Positions 17,779 through 27,276 of a stretch of 64,000 bases of DNA are shown one piece after another; within the stretch, counting starts at the first letter, position 1; each line of letters opens with the position of its first letter. The position numbers and the translations under genes were made by a program. Location: positions 17,564-81,563 of the forward strand of contig JAJEET010000065.1 of the NCBI GenBank assembly GCA_022820835.1, read 5' to 3'. This DNA is from Candidatus Poribacteria bacterium (GTDB taxonomy: Bacteria; Poribacteria; WGA-4E; WGA-3G). The notes below the pieces were generated by a model. It saw only the letters and a program-made list of their open reading frames with translations. It was not told where the DNA came from and ran no database searches.

Positions 17779-19212
17779 ATGCGCGAAAAAGAACAACTGA
17801 TTGCGGATCTCTCTGCACTTCTCGGACCTAAAAATGTGTTAACAGATGCAACTGCGCTGTCCGTATATGAATGCGATGCTGCACCGTCTTTTAAAGCGAT
17901 GCCGGATGTAGTTGTCTTTGCGGATACGGCGCAGCAAGTGTCGGATATTGTAAAGTTAGCAAACAAGTACGACACGCCGTTTATTGCGCGCGGTGGCGGA
18001 ACAGGTTTAAGCGGCGGTATGCTCTCTGTTCAGGGTGGGATTATCATCGCGCTGAACCGGATGGATCGTATCTTAGAGATAGACCTCGAAAACGAACGAG
18101 CAGTGGTTGAACCCGGTGTTGTCAATCTATTGTTGACGCAGGCTGTCCAAAACCGAGGCTACCACTACGCCCCGGACCCATCAAGCCAGAAAGCATGTAC
18201 AATAGGTGGAAACATCGCCGAAAATTCTGGTGGACCGCATACCTTGAAATATGGCGTTACGTCTGACCATGTGCTCGGATTAGAGGTTGTTCTACCAGAC
18301 GGCGAGATCATTGAATTAGGAGGAACTGTTGAAGAGACCCCCGGTTACGACCTGCGCGGCGTGATGATCGGTTCGGAAGGCACGTTTGGGATTGTGACAA
18401 AAGCGGTTGTCCGTCTCACACGCAACCCGCAAGCCTATCAGACAGCACTCGCTATCTTTGAAACGATGGACGATGCCTCAAACGCCGTTTCGACGATTAT
18501 CGGTGAAGGGATTATCCCTGCAGCACTCGAAATGATGGATAGCCTCGTCATTCGTGCCTTGGAAGAAGCGTTCGAGTTCGGCTTCCCGCTCGATGCCGAA
18601 GCCATCTTGATTGTGGAACTCGACGGGATTGAAGCAGGGATGCAGAATCAGACAGATCAGATTTTGGAGGTTTTTAAACAGCATAACGCGCGGCAGGTCG
18701 ATTATGCCAAAGATGAAGCGGAGCGACAGCAGTTATGGAAAGCGCGGAAAAGCGCGTTCGGTTCGTTCGGACGACTTGCACCGAACTATATTACCCAAGA
18801 CGGTGTTGTGCCACGGACAACACTGCCGAAGGTGCTACGTCGGATCTCTGAAATCTCCGAAAAATATCAGATACCAATTGCGAATGTTTTCCACGCGGGC
18901 GACGGCAATATCCATCCGATTGTCCTTTTTAATGAGCGCGATGCAGACCAGTGTGAACGCGTGGAGCATGTTAACATGGAGATTCTCACCGTCTGTGCCG
19001 AGGTCGGTGGCACAATCACCGGAGAACACGGCATCGGCGTTGAGAAAATGGATTATATGCCTTTGATTTTCAGTTCTGCCGATTTGCAAGTGATGGCAAC
19101 TGTTAAGCACATCTTTAATCCGACTGGACTCTGCAACCCCGGTAAGATTTTCCCAACAGCTGAATCCTATGAGAAGTTGGGTTTGCAACCGAGTGAGTTC
19201 CTGTATTCATAG
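17779..19212 (+). CDS. glcD: Glycolate oxidase subunit GlcD-like FAD-linked oxidase
   Basis: 477 residues. N-terminal FAD-binding type 4 (PCMH) domain with PFIARGGGTGLSGG and TIGGNIAENSGGPHTLKYG; C-terminal FAD-oxidase domain with VFHAGDGNIHP and TGEHGIGVEKMDYM, all GlcD/D-lactate dehydrogenase hallmarks. It oxidises a 2-hydroxy acid such as glycolate or D-lactate at FAD. A GlcE-like partner is encoded at 20680, with a TPR protein between. No GlcF iron-sulfur subunit is seen in the window. Confidence 0.9.
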   Translation: MREKEQLIADLSALLGPKNVLTDATALSVYECDAAPSFKAMPDVVVFADTAQQVSDIVKLANKYDTPFIARGGGTGLSGGMLSVQGGIIIALNRMDRILEIDLENERAVVEPGVVNLLLTQAVQNRGYHYAPDPSSQKACTIGGNIAENSGGPHTLKYGVTSDHVLGLEVVLPDGEIIELGGTVEETPGYDLRGVMIGSEGTFGIVTKAVVRLTRNPQAYQTALAIFETMDDASNAVSTIIGEGIIPAALEMMDSLVIRALEEAFEFGFPLDAEAILIVELDGIEAGMQNQTDQILEVFKQHNARQVDYAKDEAERQQLWKARKSAFGSFGRLAPNYITQDGVVPRTTLPKVLRRISEISEKYQIPIANVFHAGDGNIHPIVLFNERDADQCERVEHVNMEILTVCAEVGGTITGEHGIGVEKMDYMPLIFSSADLQVMATVKHIFNPTGLCNPGKIFPTAESYEKLGLQPSEFLYS

Positions 19213-19248
19213 GCACAAGGTATACCTAAATTGCTAAAGGAGGATAGA

Positions 19249-20598
19249 ATGGATCAACGGAACAGAATACGTCCAAGAATTTCTGGCATCATTGGTGGTA
19301 TTGTCTTATTAATTGGGTTTCTGGTGCCTTTTACGATGGGTAGCACCGAAAACCTACAGCAACTCTTCAAGTCTGCTGAAGAGTTGTATGTACAGGCGGA
19401 TTATGAAGGGGCAATTGCCAAGTATACTGCGGCACTCGAAGAGTCAACGAAGGAGGGTGTGAATACCCAGGTTATTGACAAGGATTTCACGACGCTTGCC
19501 CACTATAAGATTGCAGTGAGCTACACACGTCTCGCTGATCAAACAGGTGATGTTTCTCACTACAAAACTGCGATTGACCACATTGAAAAAGTCGCCCTAA
19601 CAGCAAGTGTTCCGGTACATAAAGAAGGGTTAACTTATCTCTGGGGTTTCATCCTCTACCAGACGGACCAGTTTAAACTAGCGGAACTGAAGTTCAAGCA
19701 GCTCATAGAAGACTTCTCGGAAAGTCTCTTCGTCGAAAACGCTTGGTATATGATTGGGCAATCCAACTACAAGCTGCAGGATTATGAAGACGCTCGGCGG
19801 GCGTTCAAAGCTGTTCTTGACGGTTTTCCAGACTCCGATTTTAAAGATGAGGCGCAGCACTTGATTGCAACGTCTTTTCTAACTGAGTTGAACTATGAGC
19901 AGGCGTACTTGGAATTCGATAAACTTATGACTGAGGCATTCAAAGACTATCCGGACCTGCAAGCTGAAGCGATGTATAAAGCGGCTTATAGCTTAAATCA
20001 ACTCGGTGGAGACAATGCGGCAATCGAACGTTATGCGAATTTTATCAAGCAATTTCCAGATAGTCCGTATGTCACTGCCGCTTATTTCGACCAAGGGGTA
20101 ATTTACGCCAGACAAAAAAATTATCAAAATGCCCGCGCCAATTATAAAATGGCACTCGAAAACCCAACTGACCGAGCACTTCAGGCAAAAATTCAATCTG
20201 CTATCGGCCAGACCTACTTCGATGAAGGTGACTATGAAAACGCCCTCGTTTCGTATAATGTTCTTCTTGAAAAGTATCCAGATGGCAACTTTGTTGCCGA
20301 GGCAAGACTCGGTATTGCTAAGAGTCATTTCCGGTTGGAGAATTCGGATGAGGCGATCACCATCTATAAGCAGATTATTAATGAACATCAAAATAGCCTG
20401 TACGCCGTTGATGCTTACTATGGTTTGGCACTTGTCTATCGCGATACCAGTAGCTGGACGCTTTTGCTGGAAGTCGCTGACGAAGCTAAGAAAAAATATG
20501 CAACGAGTGCGGACAATCATATCCTTGAAACACTTACGAATATCACATCGCTAAGAGATATTGCTATTAAGAACAAAGCGTCGGGAACTGTGGAATGA
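19249..20598 (+). CDS. TPR-repeat membrane-anchored protein (BamD/YbgF-like)
   Basis: 449 residues; the ATG at 19249 is chosen because a full AAAGGAGGA site lies just before it. Residues 12-33 form a membrane anchor or signal. The rest is tandem tetratricopeptide repeats of the outer-membrane-assembly type (ADYEGAIAKYTAALEE, ENAWYMIGQSNYKLQDY, EARLGIAKSHFRLEN). It sits between glcD and glcE, 36 bases after glcD, in one transcript. Likely a periplasmic scaffold; a specific partner cannot be named. Confidence 0.85.
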   Translation: MDQRNRIRPRISGIIGGIVLLIGFLVPFTMGSTENLQQLFKSAEELYVQADYEGAIAKYTAALEESTKEGVNTQVIDKDFTTLAHYKIAVSYTRLADQTGDVSHYKTAIDHIEKVALTASVPVHKEGLTYLWGFILYQTDQFKLAELKFKQLIEDFSESLFVENAWYMIGQSNYKLQDYEDARRAFKAVLDGFPDSDFKDEAQHLIATSFLTELNYEQAYLEFDKLMTEAFKDYPDLQAEAMYKAAYSLNQLGGDNAAIERYANFIKQFPDSPYVTAAYFDQGVIYARQKNYQNARANYKMALENPTDRALQAKIQSAIGQTYFDEGDYENALVSYNVLLEKYPDGNFVAEARLGIAKSHFRLENSDEAITIYKQIINEHQNSLYAVDAYYGLALVYRDTSSWTLLLEVADEAKKKYATSADNHILETLTNITSLRDIAIKNKASGTVE

Positions 20599-20679
20599 TA
20601 CGTTACATAAAATTACATCTTTAAAGAACGTCCTTGATATTTCAGGTGCACGTTGTTTAACCGCAAGGAAAATTAAAAA

Positions 20680-21978
20680 TTGCACGATGAACTTAAACAT
20701 ATTGTTGGAGAAGCCGGTATCCTGACCGAAGCGCAGGTCGCCGACTACACGTTTGACGGATACGTTCCGAAGGCAGTCGTTTTACCTGCATCCGTTCAAG
20801 AGATACAAGATGTTCTCCGATTCGCATCGAAAAAGGCATTATCGGTTATCCCTACGGGTGCGGGTACGAAACTCGGCATCGGTAATCTTCCACAGAAAGT
20901 GGACATCGTGTTGGCGACAACCCGTCTAAACAGTGTGGTAGAGTATGAACCCGCGGATCTGACCGTCACTGTAGAAGCCGGTATCCGTTTAGCCACTTTG
21001 CAAGCCGAGTTGGCACAGCATCGCCAGTTTCTTCCGTTGGATCCACCGTATTCAGATCGATGTACCATCGGTGGTATTGTTTCGGCAAACACAAGCGGAT
21101 CTCTACGTCTACGGCACGGAACTGCTCGGAATCAGGTTTTGGGTCTGCGGGTTGTTCATGCCAACGGTTCTGTCGTCAAGAGTGGCGGCAAAGTAGTAAA
21201 AAATGTTGCGGGGTATGATCTTAACAAACTCTATATCGGCGCTTTTGGGACGCTCGGCATTGTTACCGAAGTGACGCTGAAGTTGTCTCCGATTCCACCG
21301 CGGGAAGCCATACTGACAGCGGGTTTTGAAAACGTACAGGACACCGTTAAAACCGGTTTAAACATCGTAGGCTCACAGTATCTACCGATGTTTGTAAACC
21401 TACTAATCAATTTTGAAGTTGGCGGTGCGATGGATGCGAAAAAACCGACATTGGTTGTTGGGTTCGGCGGCGATCCTGAAACCGTGGCGTGGCAATTGGA
21501 ACGATGTCAAGAAATGATGGAACAAAATGGCGCGAAGGGTGTCACAATTATAGAAGGCGAACCGCGCCGACATCTTCACGCGGCTGTTCGGGAATTCGCT
21601 GCGGGGGCAGAACGGGTAATTGCCAAGTTGAACCTTAAACGCACGGATGTCGCCGAATTTGCTGCGCAAATTGTGGCAGAAGGTCCGGATCGTGGTGCCC
21701 AAGTTATGGCACTCCTCGGAAGCGGCGTGTTGTATCTCGCCGTTCCAGTAACGCCGGACACGGATTTCCAAACGTTTGCAAAACACTTAACAGAGTTACG
21801 TCAATCTGCAACGCAGGTATGCGGCAACCTTATCGTAGAAAATGCGCCACCTGAACTCAAACAGCATATTGATGTCTGGGGTTCTTTCGGAGACGCGGAC
21901 GCTTTAATGAATCAGGTTAAAGTCAGATTCGATCCGTGTGGTCTGTTGAACCCCGGGAGATTCGTTTCAAGTATTTAG
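20680..21978 (+). CDS. glcE: Glycolate oxidase FAD-binding subunit GlcE-like
   Basis: 432 residues, TTG start with AAGGA 10 bases upstream and no nearby ATG. A single FAD-binding type 4 domain (VIPTGAGTKLGIGNL, CTIGGIVSANTSG, GKVVKNVAGYDLNKL), then a cap region ending in FDPCGLLNPGRF. GlcE is the second FAD subunit of the glycolate oxidase complex. It follows glcD and a TPR gene in the same direction. Confidence 0.87.
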   Translation: MHDELKHIVGEAGILTEAQVADYTFDGYVPKAVVLPASVQEIQDVLRFASKKALSVIPTGAGTKLGIGNLPQKVDIVLATTRLNSVVEYEPADLTVTVEAGIRLATLQAELAQHRQFLPLDPPYSDRCTIGGIVSANTSGSLRLRHGTARNQVLGLRVVHANGSVVKSGGKVVKNVAGYDLNKLYIGAFGTLGIVTEVTLKLSPIPPREAILTAGFENVQDTVKTGLNIVGSQYLPMFVNLLINFEVGGAMDAKKPTLVVGFGGDPETVAWQLERCQEMMEQNGAKGVTIIEGEPRRHLHAAVREFAAGAERVIAKLNLKRTDVAEFAAQIVAEGPDRGAQVMALLGSGVLYLAVPVTPDTDFQTFAKHLTELRQSATQVCGNLIVENAPPELKQHIDVWGSFGDADALMNQVKVRFDPCGLLNPGRFVSSI

Positions 21979-22067
21979 TCTTTTTAGGGGCGAATTTTTT
22001 TATCCTGCCGTCCTATAGTGTATCTATTTTTAGTCGAGAGGTCTCTAACAGTTCACCCCAAAAACGT

Positions 22068-22089
22068 CGGGCAATTACCGAATTGCCCG
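22068..22089 (+). terminator. Hairpin after glcE
   Basis: Perfect 9-bp stem (CGGGCAATT 22068-22076, AATTGCCCG 22081-22089) with loop ACCG, between glcE and the PorX-like gene. A second 7-bp hairpin (TAGGTTT 22103-22109, AAACCTA 22112-22118) follows. No T run, so its function is uncertain. Confidence 0.4.
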
Positions 22090-22140
22090 CTCTATCAAGA
22101 TGTAGGTTTGTAAACCTATGTCACAAAAAGGGGGTTTAAC

Positions 22141-23811
22141 ATGGAAGAAAGAATATGGAGGATTCTGTGGATTGATAACCAGATAACTGACGTAGCGCGA
22201 CCTATTGGACAATCTGAAGATGCGTCGCTTGAAAAAGAGTCGCTTGAAAAAGAAAAGTATATCACGCCGAAACCGTATGTCCGCTTCTTGGAGTTCAAAG
22301 GATATGACGTATCACTAGCAAATACAAGTTCTGAAGGCATTGCTTTACTCAAAGACGAGACCTATCATGCTGTCGTCCTGAACCATGAAGCGGCGATGCC
22401 AGAACAGAACCTACTTGCGTATGTTCGGAAAACGGATGCCCACATTCCGATCTTCCTCCTAACAGATGAGGACGAACATGAGGTCATGCAACAGGCAAGT
22501 CTTTATGATGTCGGCTATATCTTCATTATGTCAGAAAATGCACAGATTGAAATTTCTTCGAGGCAGCTGGCATCATCACTCGCTTTTTTGCTCAAAAAAC
22601 AGAGCGTTCGGGAGGCGTATACACCACAAGCGTATGTGCAAAACTTCAATCGGGTGAACATTTCGGATTCGGAAACGCAACGGAGCGGTTTCGATGGCGA
22701 TTGGCAAGATTGGATTGATACTTATGTCCGTCTCGTTGAATGGGATCTGCAGTTGGATTCACTTTACAATGTTGACGATCTTAAAACTGTCCACGAAACG
22801 GAGAGACGGGAGGCAAACGCGGGGTTCGCTGACTATGTCCAGAAGAACTACAGACCTTGGCTCGTCGGTAAAGCATCGCCTACACTCTCTGTAGATGTTG
22901 TCTACAGATATGTCATACCCGAAATCCAGGCGGGGAAACAAGTTCTGTTTGTGGTTATGGATTGCATGCGGCTTGACCACTGGCTGAAAATTGAGCCACT
23001 GCTCTACCCACTGTTCGACATAAAGCGTGATTACTACTACTCGATTCTGCCGACAGCGACGCGTTACGCGCGCAACGCTATTTTTAGTGGGTTGTTCCCG
23101 CTTGAGCTTGCTGAGAGGTATCCAGACCTATACGCCGAACCAGATAACACGCACACGAGCATCAACCGCCATGAGAAACAACTCCTGCGCTTGCAATTTG
23201 AGAGGCACGGCATACCGCTCAAACCGCCTTTGCATTACTTCAAAATTTTCGATGTGCGAGGCGAGCTGCAATATTTACACTGGCTAAACATTACCGACAG
23301 AGTGAGTTTGACAGCACTCGTTGTCGATTTCCTTGATATGCTGACCCATTCACGATACGAGGTAGATTTGCTTAGGCAGCTTATCTCGGACGAAGCGGCG
23401 TTCCGATCACTCGTGCATGCATGGTTCCACCACTCACGCCTCTATGAAATATTCAGAATCGCTGCGGCGCGCGGTATCACCATTATTTTAACATCTGATC
23501 ACGGTTCGTTGCTCTGCCAGAATGCAGCGAAGGTTTCGAGTCAAGCGGAACTCACAACTGGACTTCGGTTCAAAGAAGGAAGAAACATCTCGTGTGCTCC
23601 TGATGCGGGATGGATTATAGATGATCCGAAAGCATATTGCTTACCTGGCGAATCGACGCGTAAGAACTACGTTCTCGCTAAAGAGGACTACTACTTCGTT
23701 TATGACAGGCAGTTCAATGTCTATAAGGAGATATTCCAAGGCAGTTTCCAACACGGTGGTGTTTCACTTGAAGAGATGATCTTGCCGTGCGTTGTACTTG
23801 AGCCGCGATAG
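22141..23811 (+). CDS. PorX-like protein: degenerate receiver domain plus PglZ phosphatase domain
   Basis: 556 residues. Residues 6-150 align with a response-regulator receiver (ILWIDNQ with Asp12, Thr108), but the phosphoacceptor position reads VVLNHEAAMP with Asn81 in place of Asp, and the conserved Lys after strand 5 is missing. Residues about 200-555 are a PglZ/alkaline-phosphatase-fold domain: VVMDCMRLDHW (Asp274), ILPTATRYARNA (Thr305 or Thr307), TSDHGSLL (Asp453, His454), QHGGVSLEEM (His538). This architecture is that of PorX, the regulator of the type IX secretion system in Bacteroidota, which hydrolyses cyclic oligonucleotides. Here phosphorylation control looks lost. dsbD follows 15 bases later. 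Confidence 0.82.
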   Translation: MEERIWRILWIDNQITDVARPIGQSEDASLEKESLEKEKYITPKPYVRFLEFKGYDVSLANTSSEGIALLKDETYHAVVLNHEAAMPEQNLLAYVRKTDAHIPIFLLTDEDEHEVMQQASLYDVGYIFIMSENAQIEISSRQLASSLAFLLKKQSVREAYTPQAYVQNFNRVNISDSETQRSGFDGDWQDWIDTYVRLVEWDLQLDSLYNVDDLKTVHETERREANAGFADYVQKNYRPWLVGKASPTLSVDVVYRYVIPEIQAGKQVLFVVMDCMRLDHWLKIEPLLYPLFDIKRDYYYSILPTATRYARNAIFSGLFPLELAERYPDLYAEPDNTHTSINRHEKQLLRLQFERHGIPLKPPLHYFKIFDVRGELQYLHWLNITDRVSLTALVVDFLDMLTHSRYEVDLLRQLISDEAAFRSLVHAWFHHSRLYEIFRIAAARGITIILTSDHGSLLCQNAAKVSSQAELTTGLRFKEGRNISCAPDAGWIIDDPKAYCLPGESTRKNYVLAKEDYYFVYDRQFNVYKEIFQGSFQHGGVSLEEMILPCVVLEPR

Positions 23812-23826
23812 TTGAGGAGAAATTGT

Positions 23827-25677
23827 ATGTCGAAAACCGTTGAACTTCATAAATACCTGTTTTGTAGTCTGTTAACAGTCATCACGTTGTGTTTCCCGAT
23901 ACACGTAGAGGCACAGTTGGCAGATTTTGGACTCGGAACGCAACCTGCACCTGAGAAGCTTTCTGCGAAAGGTTACCTCTCCCTCAACAAAGTACAGCAG
24001 GGAAGTCAATTCCAGATTGCTGTCGTCGTAGAGATTACTGAGGGGTGGCATGTCAATGCGAACCCGGCGAAAGAGGGGCTTATCGCGACTGAAATTACCT
24101 TGCCAGATGTACCGAATCTCACTTTCGGAGAGATCGTATATCCGGAAGGCGATATACTACAGCTCGGGTCCATCGGGGAAGCCCCTGTTTATCACGACAC
24201 GATCACCATCGGTATCCAAGCCGACTTAAGTCAGACTGCACCGATTAGATCCGATATGTTGGATTTCCAACTCCAATATCAGGCGTGTAATGATGAGCAG
24301 TGTCTGTTACCCGATGTACTTAATTTTTCGATACCTATTGAGGTCGTCAGTATAGAGCAGGCGGTTCAACGGGTTAACGAATCGGTTTTCGCCAACATTG
24401 ATTTCGGCACTCCGCCAAGTTCTGCTGATGAGGAAGGCACCCTCGCACGTGCGCTCTCCGGCGGACGGGTTTGGCTTGCGTTTCTCCTTGTGTTTGCTGG
24501 TGGAATTTTGACCAGTTTAACGCCGTGCGTTTATCCGCTTATACCCATCACGGTTTCGATCTTCGGTGCTAACGAGTCTGCTGGCTTTTTTAAATCTTTC
24601 CTGCTTTCCGTTGTATACGTCATCGGAATTGTTGTCACGTATTCGATTTTAGGTGTCGCTGTTGCCTCAACAGGTGCGGTTTTCGGTCAGATCATGGCAA
24701 ATCCGTGGGTCGTCGGTTTTATCGCTTTAATCCTCGTTTCGCTTGGGCTGTCGATGTTTGGTGTTTTTGAAATCCGGTTGCCATCAGCGGTGCAGAATCG
24801 TCTGAACACCGTCGGCGGTACCGGGTTTGCGGGTGCGTTCGCTATGGGGACCGTCGCCGGTGTGATCGCTGCGCCTTGTACGGGACCGGCATTGGCAGTG
24901 GTGCTAACTTACATAGCGACAACGGGGAGCCTGTTCCTCGGGTTCTGGCTCATGTTCACCTACGCCCTCGGAATGGGATTACTCTTCATCGCTATCGGTA
25001 CCTTCTCCGGGTTGCTCTCTGCCCTACCGCGCTCCGGTGGATGGATGTATATTTTAGAGAATATTTTCGGCATCGCGATTATTACAATGGCACTCTACTT
25101 TCTTAAAGACGTATTTCTGCCATTACAGGACTTCCTGCAAAACTCGCTGCCGTTCTTTGCTATCGCTGGCGGTTTGGTGCTTGTTGGACTCTGGCTCGGC
25201 AAGCTAACACAACGTTTCAGCGGCATCTCTGCGCGGATGCAGTTCCAAAAAGCGTGTGGTCTCTTGCTGGCAGTTATCGGTACCTATATGTTTATTGGTG
25301 GTATCCAACAGCCAGCTGGACCCCATTTGGATTGGGTTTACGATGAAGCAGAAGGGTTTGAAATCGCTCAGCGGGAAGATAAACTCGTCATGCTTGATTT
25401 TTATGCCTCTTGGTGCGCTGCGTGTAACGAACTCGATCACCAAACTTATGCAGATCCCACTGTCGCAGCGAGACTTGATAACTATGTTAATGTCAAACTC
25501 GATTTCAGTCGCACCTCCGAAACAACGGAAGCGTTGACCAAAAAGTATCAGATCCCCGGATTGCCGGTTGTCATTTTCTTAGATGCTGACGAGACTGTTC
25601 TCAAGCGATTCACCGGATTTGTCGATGCAGAGGAGATGCTCGGTATCCTTGATGAAATTGAGAGCGGCAGACAGTAG
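23827..25677 (+). CDS. dsbD: Thiol:disulfide interchange protein DsbD
   Basis: 616 residues from the ATG at 23827, chosen for its GAGGAGAA site; an in-frame TTG at 23812 is less likely. All three DsbD parts are present: a signal peptide and N-terminal domain with a Cys pair (CNDEQCLLP), an eight-helix CcdA-like membrane domain with its two cysteines (TPCVYPLIPI, AAPCTGPAL), and a C-terminal thioredoxin domain with CAAC (ASWCAACNEL). It carries electrons from cytoplasmic thioredoxin to periplasmic proteins. Confidence 0.95.
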   Translation: MSKTVELHKYLFCSLLTVITLCFPIHVEAQLADFGLGTQPAPEKLSAKGYLSLNKVQQGSQFQIAVVVEITEGWHVNANPAKEGLIATEITLPDVPNLTFGEIVYPEGDILQLGSIGEAPVYHDTITIGIQADLSQTAPIRSDMLDFQLQYQACNDEQCLLPDVLNFSIPIEVVSIEQAVQRVNESVFANIDFGTPPSSADEEGTLARALSGGRVWLAFLLVFAGGILTSLTPCVYPLIPITVSIFGANESAGFFKSFLLSVVYVIGIVVTYSILGVAVASTGAVFGQIMANPWVVGFIALILVSLGLSMFGVFEIRLPSAVQNRLNTVGGTGFAGAFAMGTVAGVIAAPCTGPALAVVLTYIATTGSLFLGFWLMFTYALGMGLLFIAIGTFSGLLSALPRSGGWMYILENIFGIAIITMALYFLKDVFLPLQDFLQNSLPFFAIAGGLVLVGLWLGKLTQRFSGISARMQFQKACGLLLAVIGTYMFIGGIQQPAGPHLDWVYDEAEGFEIAQREDKLVMLDFYASWCAACNELDHQTYADPTVAARLDNYVNVKLDFSRTSETTEALTKKYQIPGLPVVIFLDADETVLKRFTGFVDAEEMLGILDEIESGRQ

Positions 25678-25720
25678 GCTTTGATGCCTTGTACTTCGGA
25701 TTTGCACAAAGGAGAGTAAC

Positions 25721-26860
25721 ATGCTATTCAACGCAAAATCCCTATTTTCCTTACGTAGTTGGCTCATCTATGCTGAGATTCTGGCAGTCGTCGGTTTTAT
25801 TCTGCTTGCCTCGTTCTATATCCGTCAAGGCAGTGCTGAATCCGAACAGCCGCCGCTCTCAGAGGTCGGCAACTTCATTGAGCAGGCGGACACACGCTTT
25901 GCACAACAGGACCTTATTGATGCTGCACTCCTGTACTGGCGTGCGTTGCAGGCGTTAGAGACAGTCGATAAAGCACAGATGATCTCTGTAAACGGTGTGC
26001 CGCAGACAACCGATGCAATCGGTCTACATGCGAATCTTCGTATCTCGGAAATCTATTCACAGAGCAGTTGGTCAAAAGATGCGCGGGCCCGTCTGGAGCA
26101 TGCCGCCCGTATCCAACCGGACCACGTTGATGTTCGCCTCTTACGAGGTAAACTCCTTAGCAATGACACTTTAGACGATGCATTGTTAGCACAAGCGACA
26201 GAAGAATTCCTTGCCGTGATTGAAAGCGATACGAAAAACGCTGAGGCGCATTATCGACTCGGTGTCCTCTATCACGGTAACAAGCAGCTCGAAGAGGCGG
26301 CTGTCCACTATAAAAAAGCGATCGAGAGTGATCCAGAGTTTCGAGATGTCGCATCCGAAAAATCACCTATCGGTATCCTCGCTCGCCTCCAGTTATCCAG
26401 AGCGTATGCTAAAATGCAGCAAAAATATCGATTCTTAGATCGCGAATTCACGGATGAAGACTTGGCTGAGGTTACGCGTCTCGAATCGGAGTCGATCCTG
26501 CTATTGGAACAGGCATTAGAGCAGCGTCCTGGGATGGATGAAGTTGTCGCGGATCTTGTTCGTCTACTCCTGGCGCGTGCGCGTGCGCTTGAACGCGAAG
26601 ACATCGAAACGCGCGGGTATGCGGCTGCGATTCCGGTGTACGAACGCATTGTGGAACTCGATCCGCAAGAGGTTCGCGCGTGGGAACAGATGGCTGAAAT
26701 CTATGCCGGTTTTCTTGGGGACAAGGCGAAGGCACTCGAAATGTATCAAAAGGTATACGAGATTGAACCACATCCAACAGTTTTAGCGAATATCAAATCG
26801 CTTGAAGAGGATCTGGTAGCGGAGGAAGAAGATTTAGAAACAGCAGACGACTTGGAATAA
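25721..26860 (+). CDS. TPR-repeat protein with N-terminal membrane anchor
   Basis: 379 residues, ATG with an AAAGGAGAG site, 43 bases after dsbD. One membrane helix at about 15-35, then tetratricopeptide repeats (NAEAHYRLGVLYHGNKQLEEAAVHY-type units, the clearest at about 165-205 and 300-360). The tail is very acidic (EEDLVAEEEDLETADD). Likely a membrane-tethered scaffold; function not known. Confidence 0.83.
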   Translation: MLFNAKSLFSLRSWLIYAEILAVVGFILLASFYIRQGSAESEQPPLSEVGNFIEQADTRFAQQDLIDAALLYWRALQALETVDKAQMISVNGVPQTTDAIGLHANLRISEIYSQSSWSKDARARLEHAARIQPDHVDVRLLRGKLLSNDTLDDALLAQATEEFLAVIESDTKNAEAHYRLGVLYHGNKQLEEAAVHYKKAIESDPEFRDVASEKSPIGILARLQLSRAYAKMQQKYRFLDREFTDEDLAEVTRLESESILLLEQALEQRPGMDEVVADLVRLLLARARALEREDIETRGYAAAIPVYERIVELDPQEVRAWEQMAEIYAGFLGDKAKALEMYQKVYEIEPHPTVLANIKSLEEDLVAEEEDLETADDLE

Positions 26861-26898
26861 GGTTGTAATGTGATAGGTAGGGTTCGGGGAAAAACGAA

Positions 26899-26970
26899 AG
26901 CCGATGAGAGGATTTGAACCTCCGACCTACTGATTACGAATCAGTTGCTCTTCCCCTGAGCTACACCGGC
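26899..26970 (-). tRNA. tRNA-Thr (CGT anticodon)
   Basis: A full cloverleaf reads on the minus strand: acceptor GCCGGTG with CATCGGC, D arm GCTCAGGGGAAGAGC, anticodon stem ACTGA/TCAGT with loop TTCGTAA (anticodon CGT), and T arm GGAGGTTCAAATCCTC. The CCA end is not encoded. It lies 29 bases downstream of tRNA-Phe in the same transcript. Confidence 0.93.
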
Positions 26971-26999
26971 TTAGCAAAGCATTACAAATTGGAATGGAA

Positions 27000-27072
27000 T
27001 GCCGAGAGGCAGAATCGAACTGCCGACACATAGATTTTCAGTCTACTGCTCTACCGACTGAGCTATCTCGGC
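27000..27072 (-). tRNA. tRNA-Phe (GAA anticodon)
   Basis: Minus-strand cloverleaf: acceptor GCCGAGA, D arm GCTCAGTCGGTAGAGC, anticodon stem GTAGA/TCTAT with loop CTGAAAA (anticodon GAA), T arm GGCAGTTCGATTCTGCC. Discriminator A; CCA not encoded. Confidence 0.95.
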
Positions 27073-27085
27073 ATCGGGCTATATA

Positions 27086-27114
27086 ATAATACCACAAACG
27101 CGAGCGGTTGTCAA
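27086..27114 (-). promoter_or_regulatory. Strong sigma70 promoter of the tRNA-Phe/tRNA-Thr unit
   Basis: Minus strand: TTGACA (27114-27109), 17-base spacer, TATTAT (27091-27086), preceded by TGG (extended -10). It is 14 bases before the tRNA 5' end. Confidence 0.8.
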
Positions 27115-27276
27115 GTTTTTTTGCCAAAAATCGGAGGCATCTCTGCAAGCACTGAATCCGTGCTGCTATTGAATAGAGGCGCATGTACGGAGCGTCTCAG
27201 TTTTTGCTGGTATTGCTGAAAAACAACTCCGTACAACCAGAAGGCGTTTACCGGTTCACACCACCGAAATCTGCCT

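Noticed and set aside
22103..22118. TAGGTTT/AAACCTA hairpin as a riboswitch or CRISPR-like unit
   Set aside because: Single copy, short stem; no array and no conserved riboswitch core.
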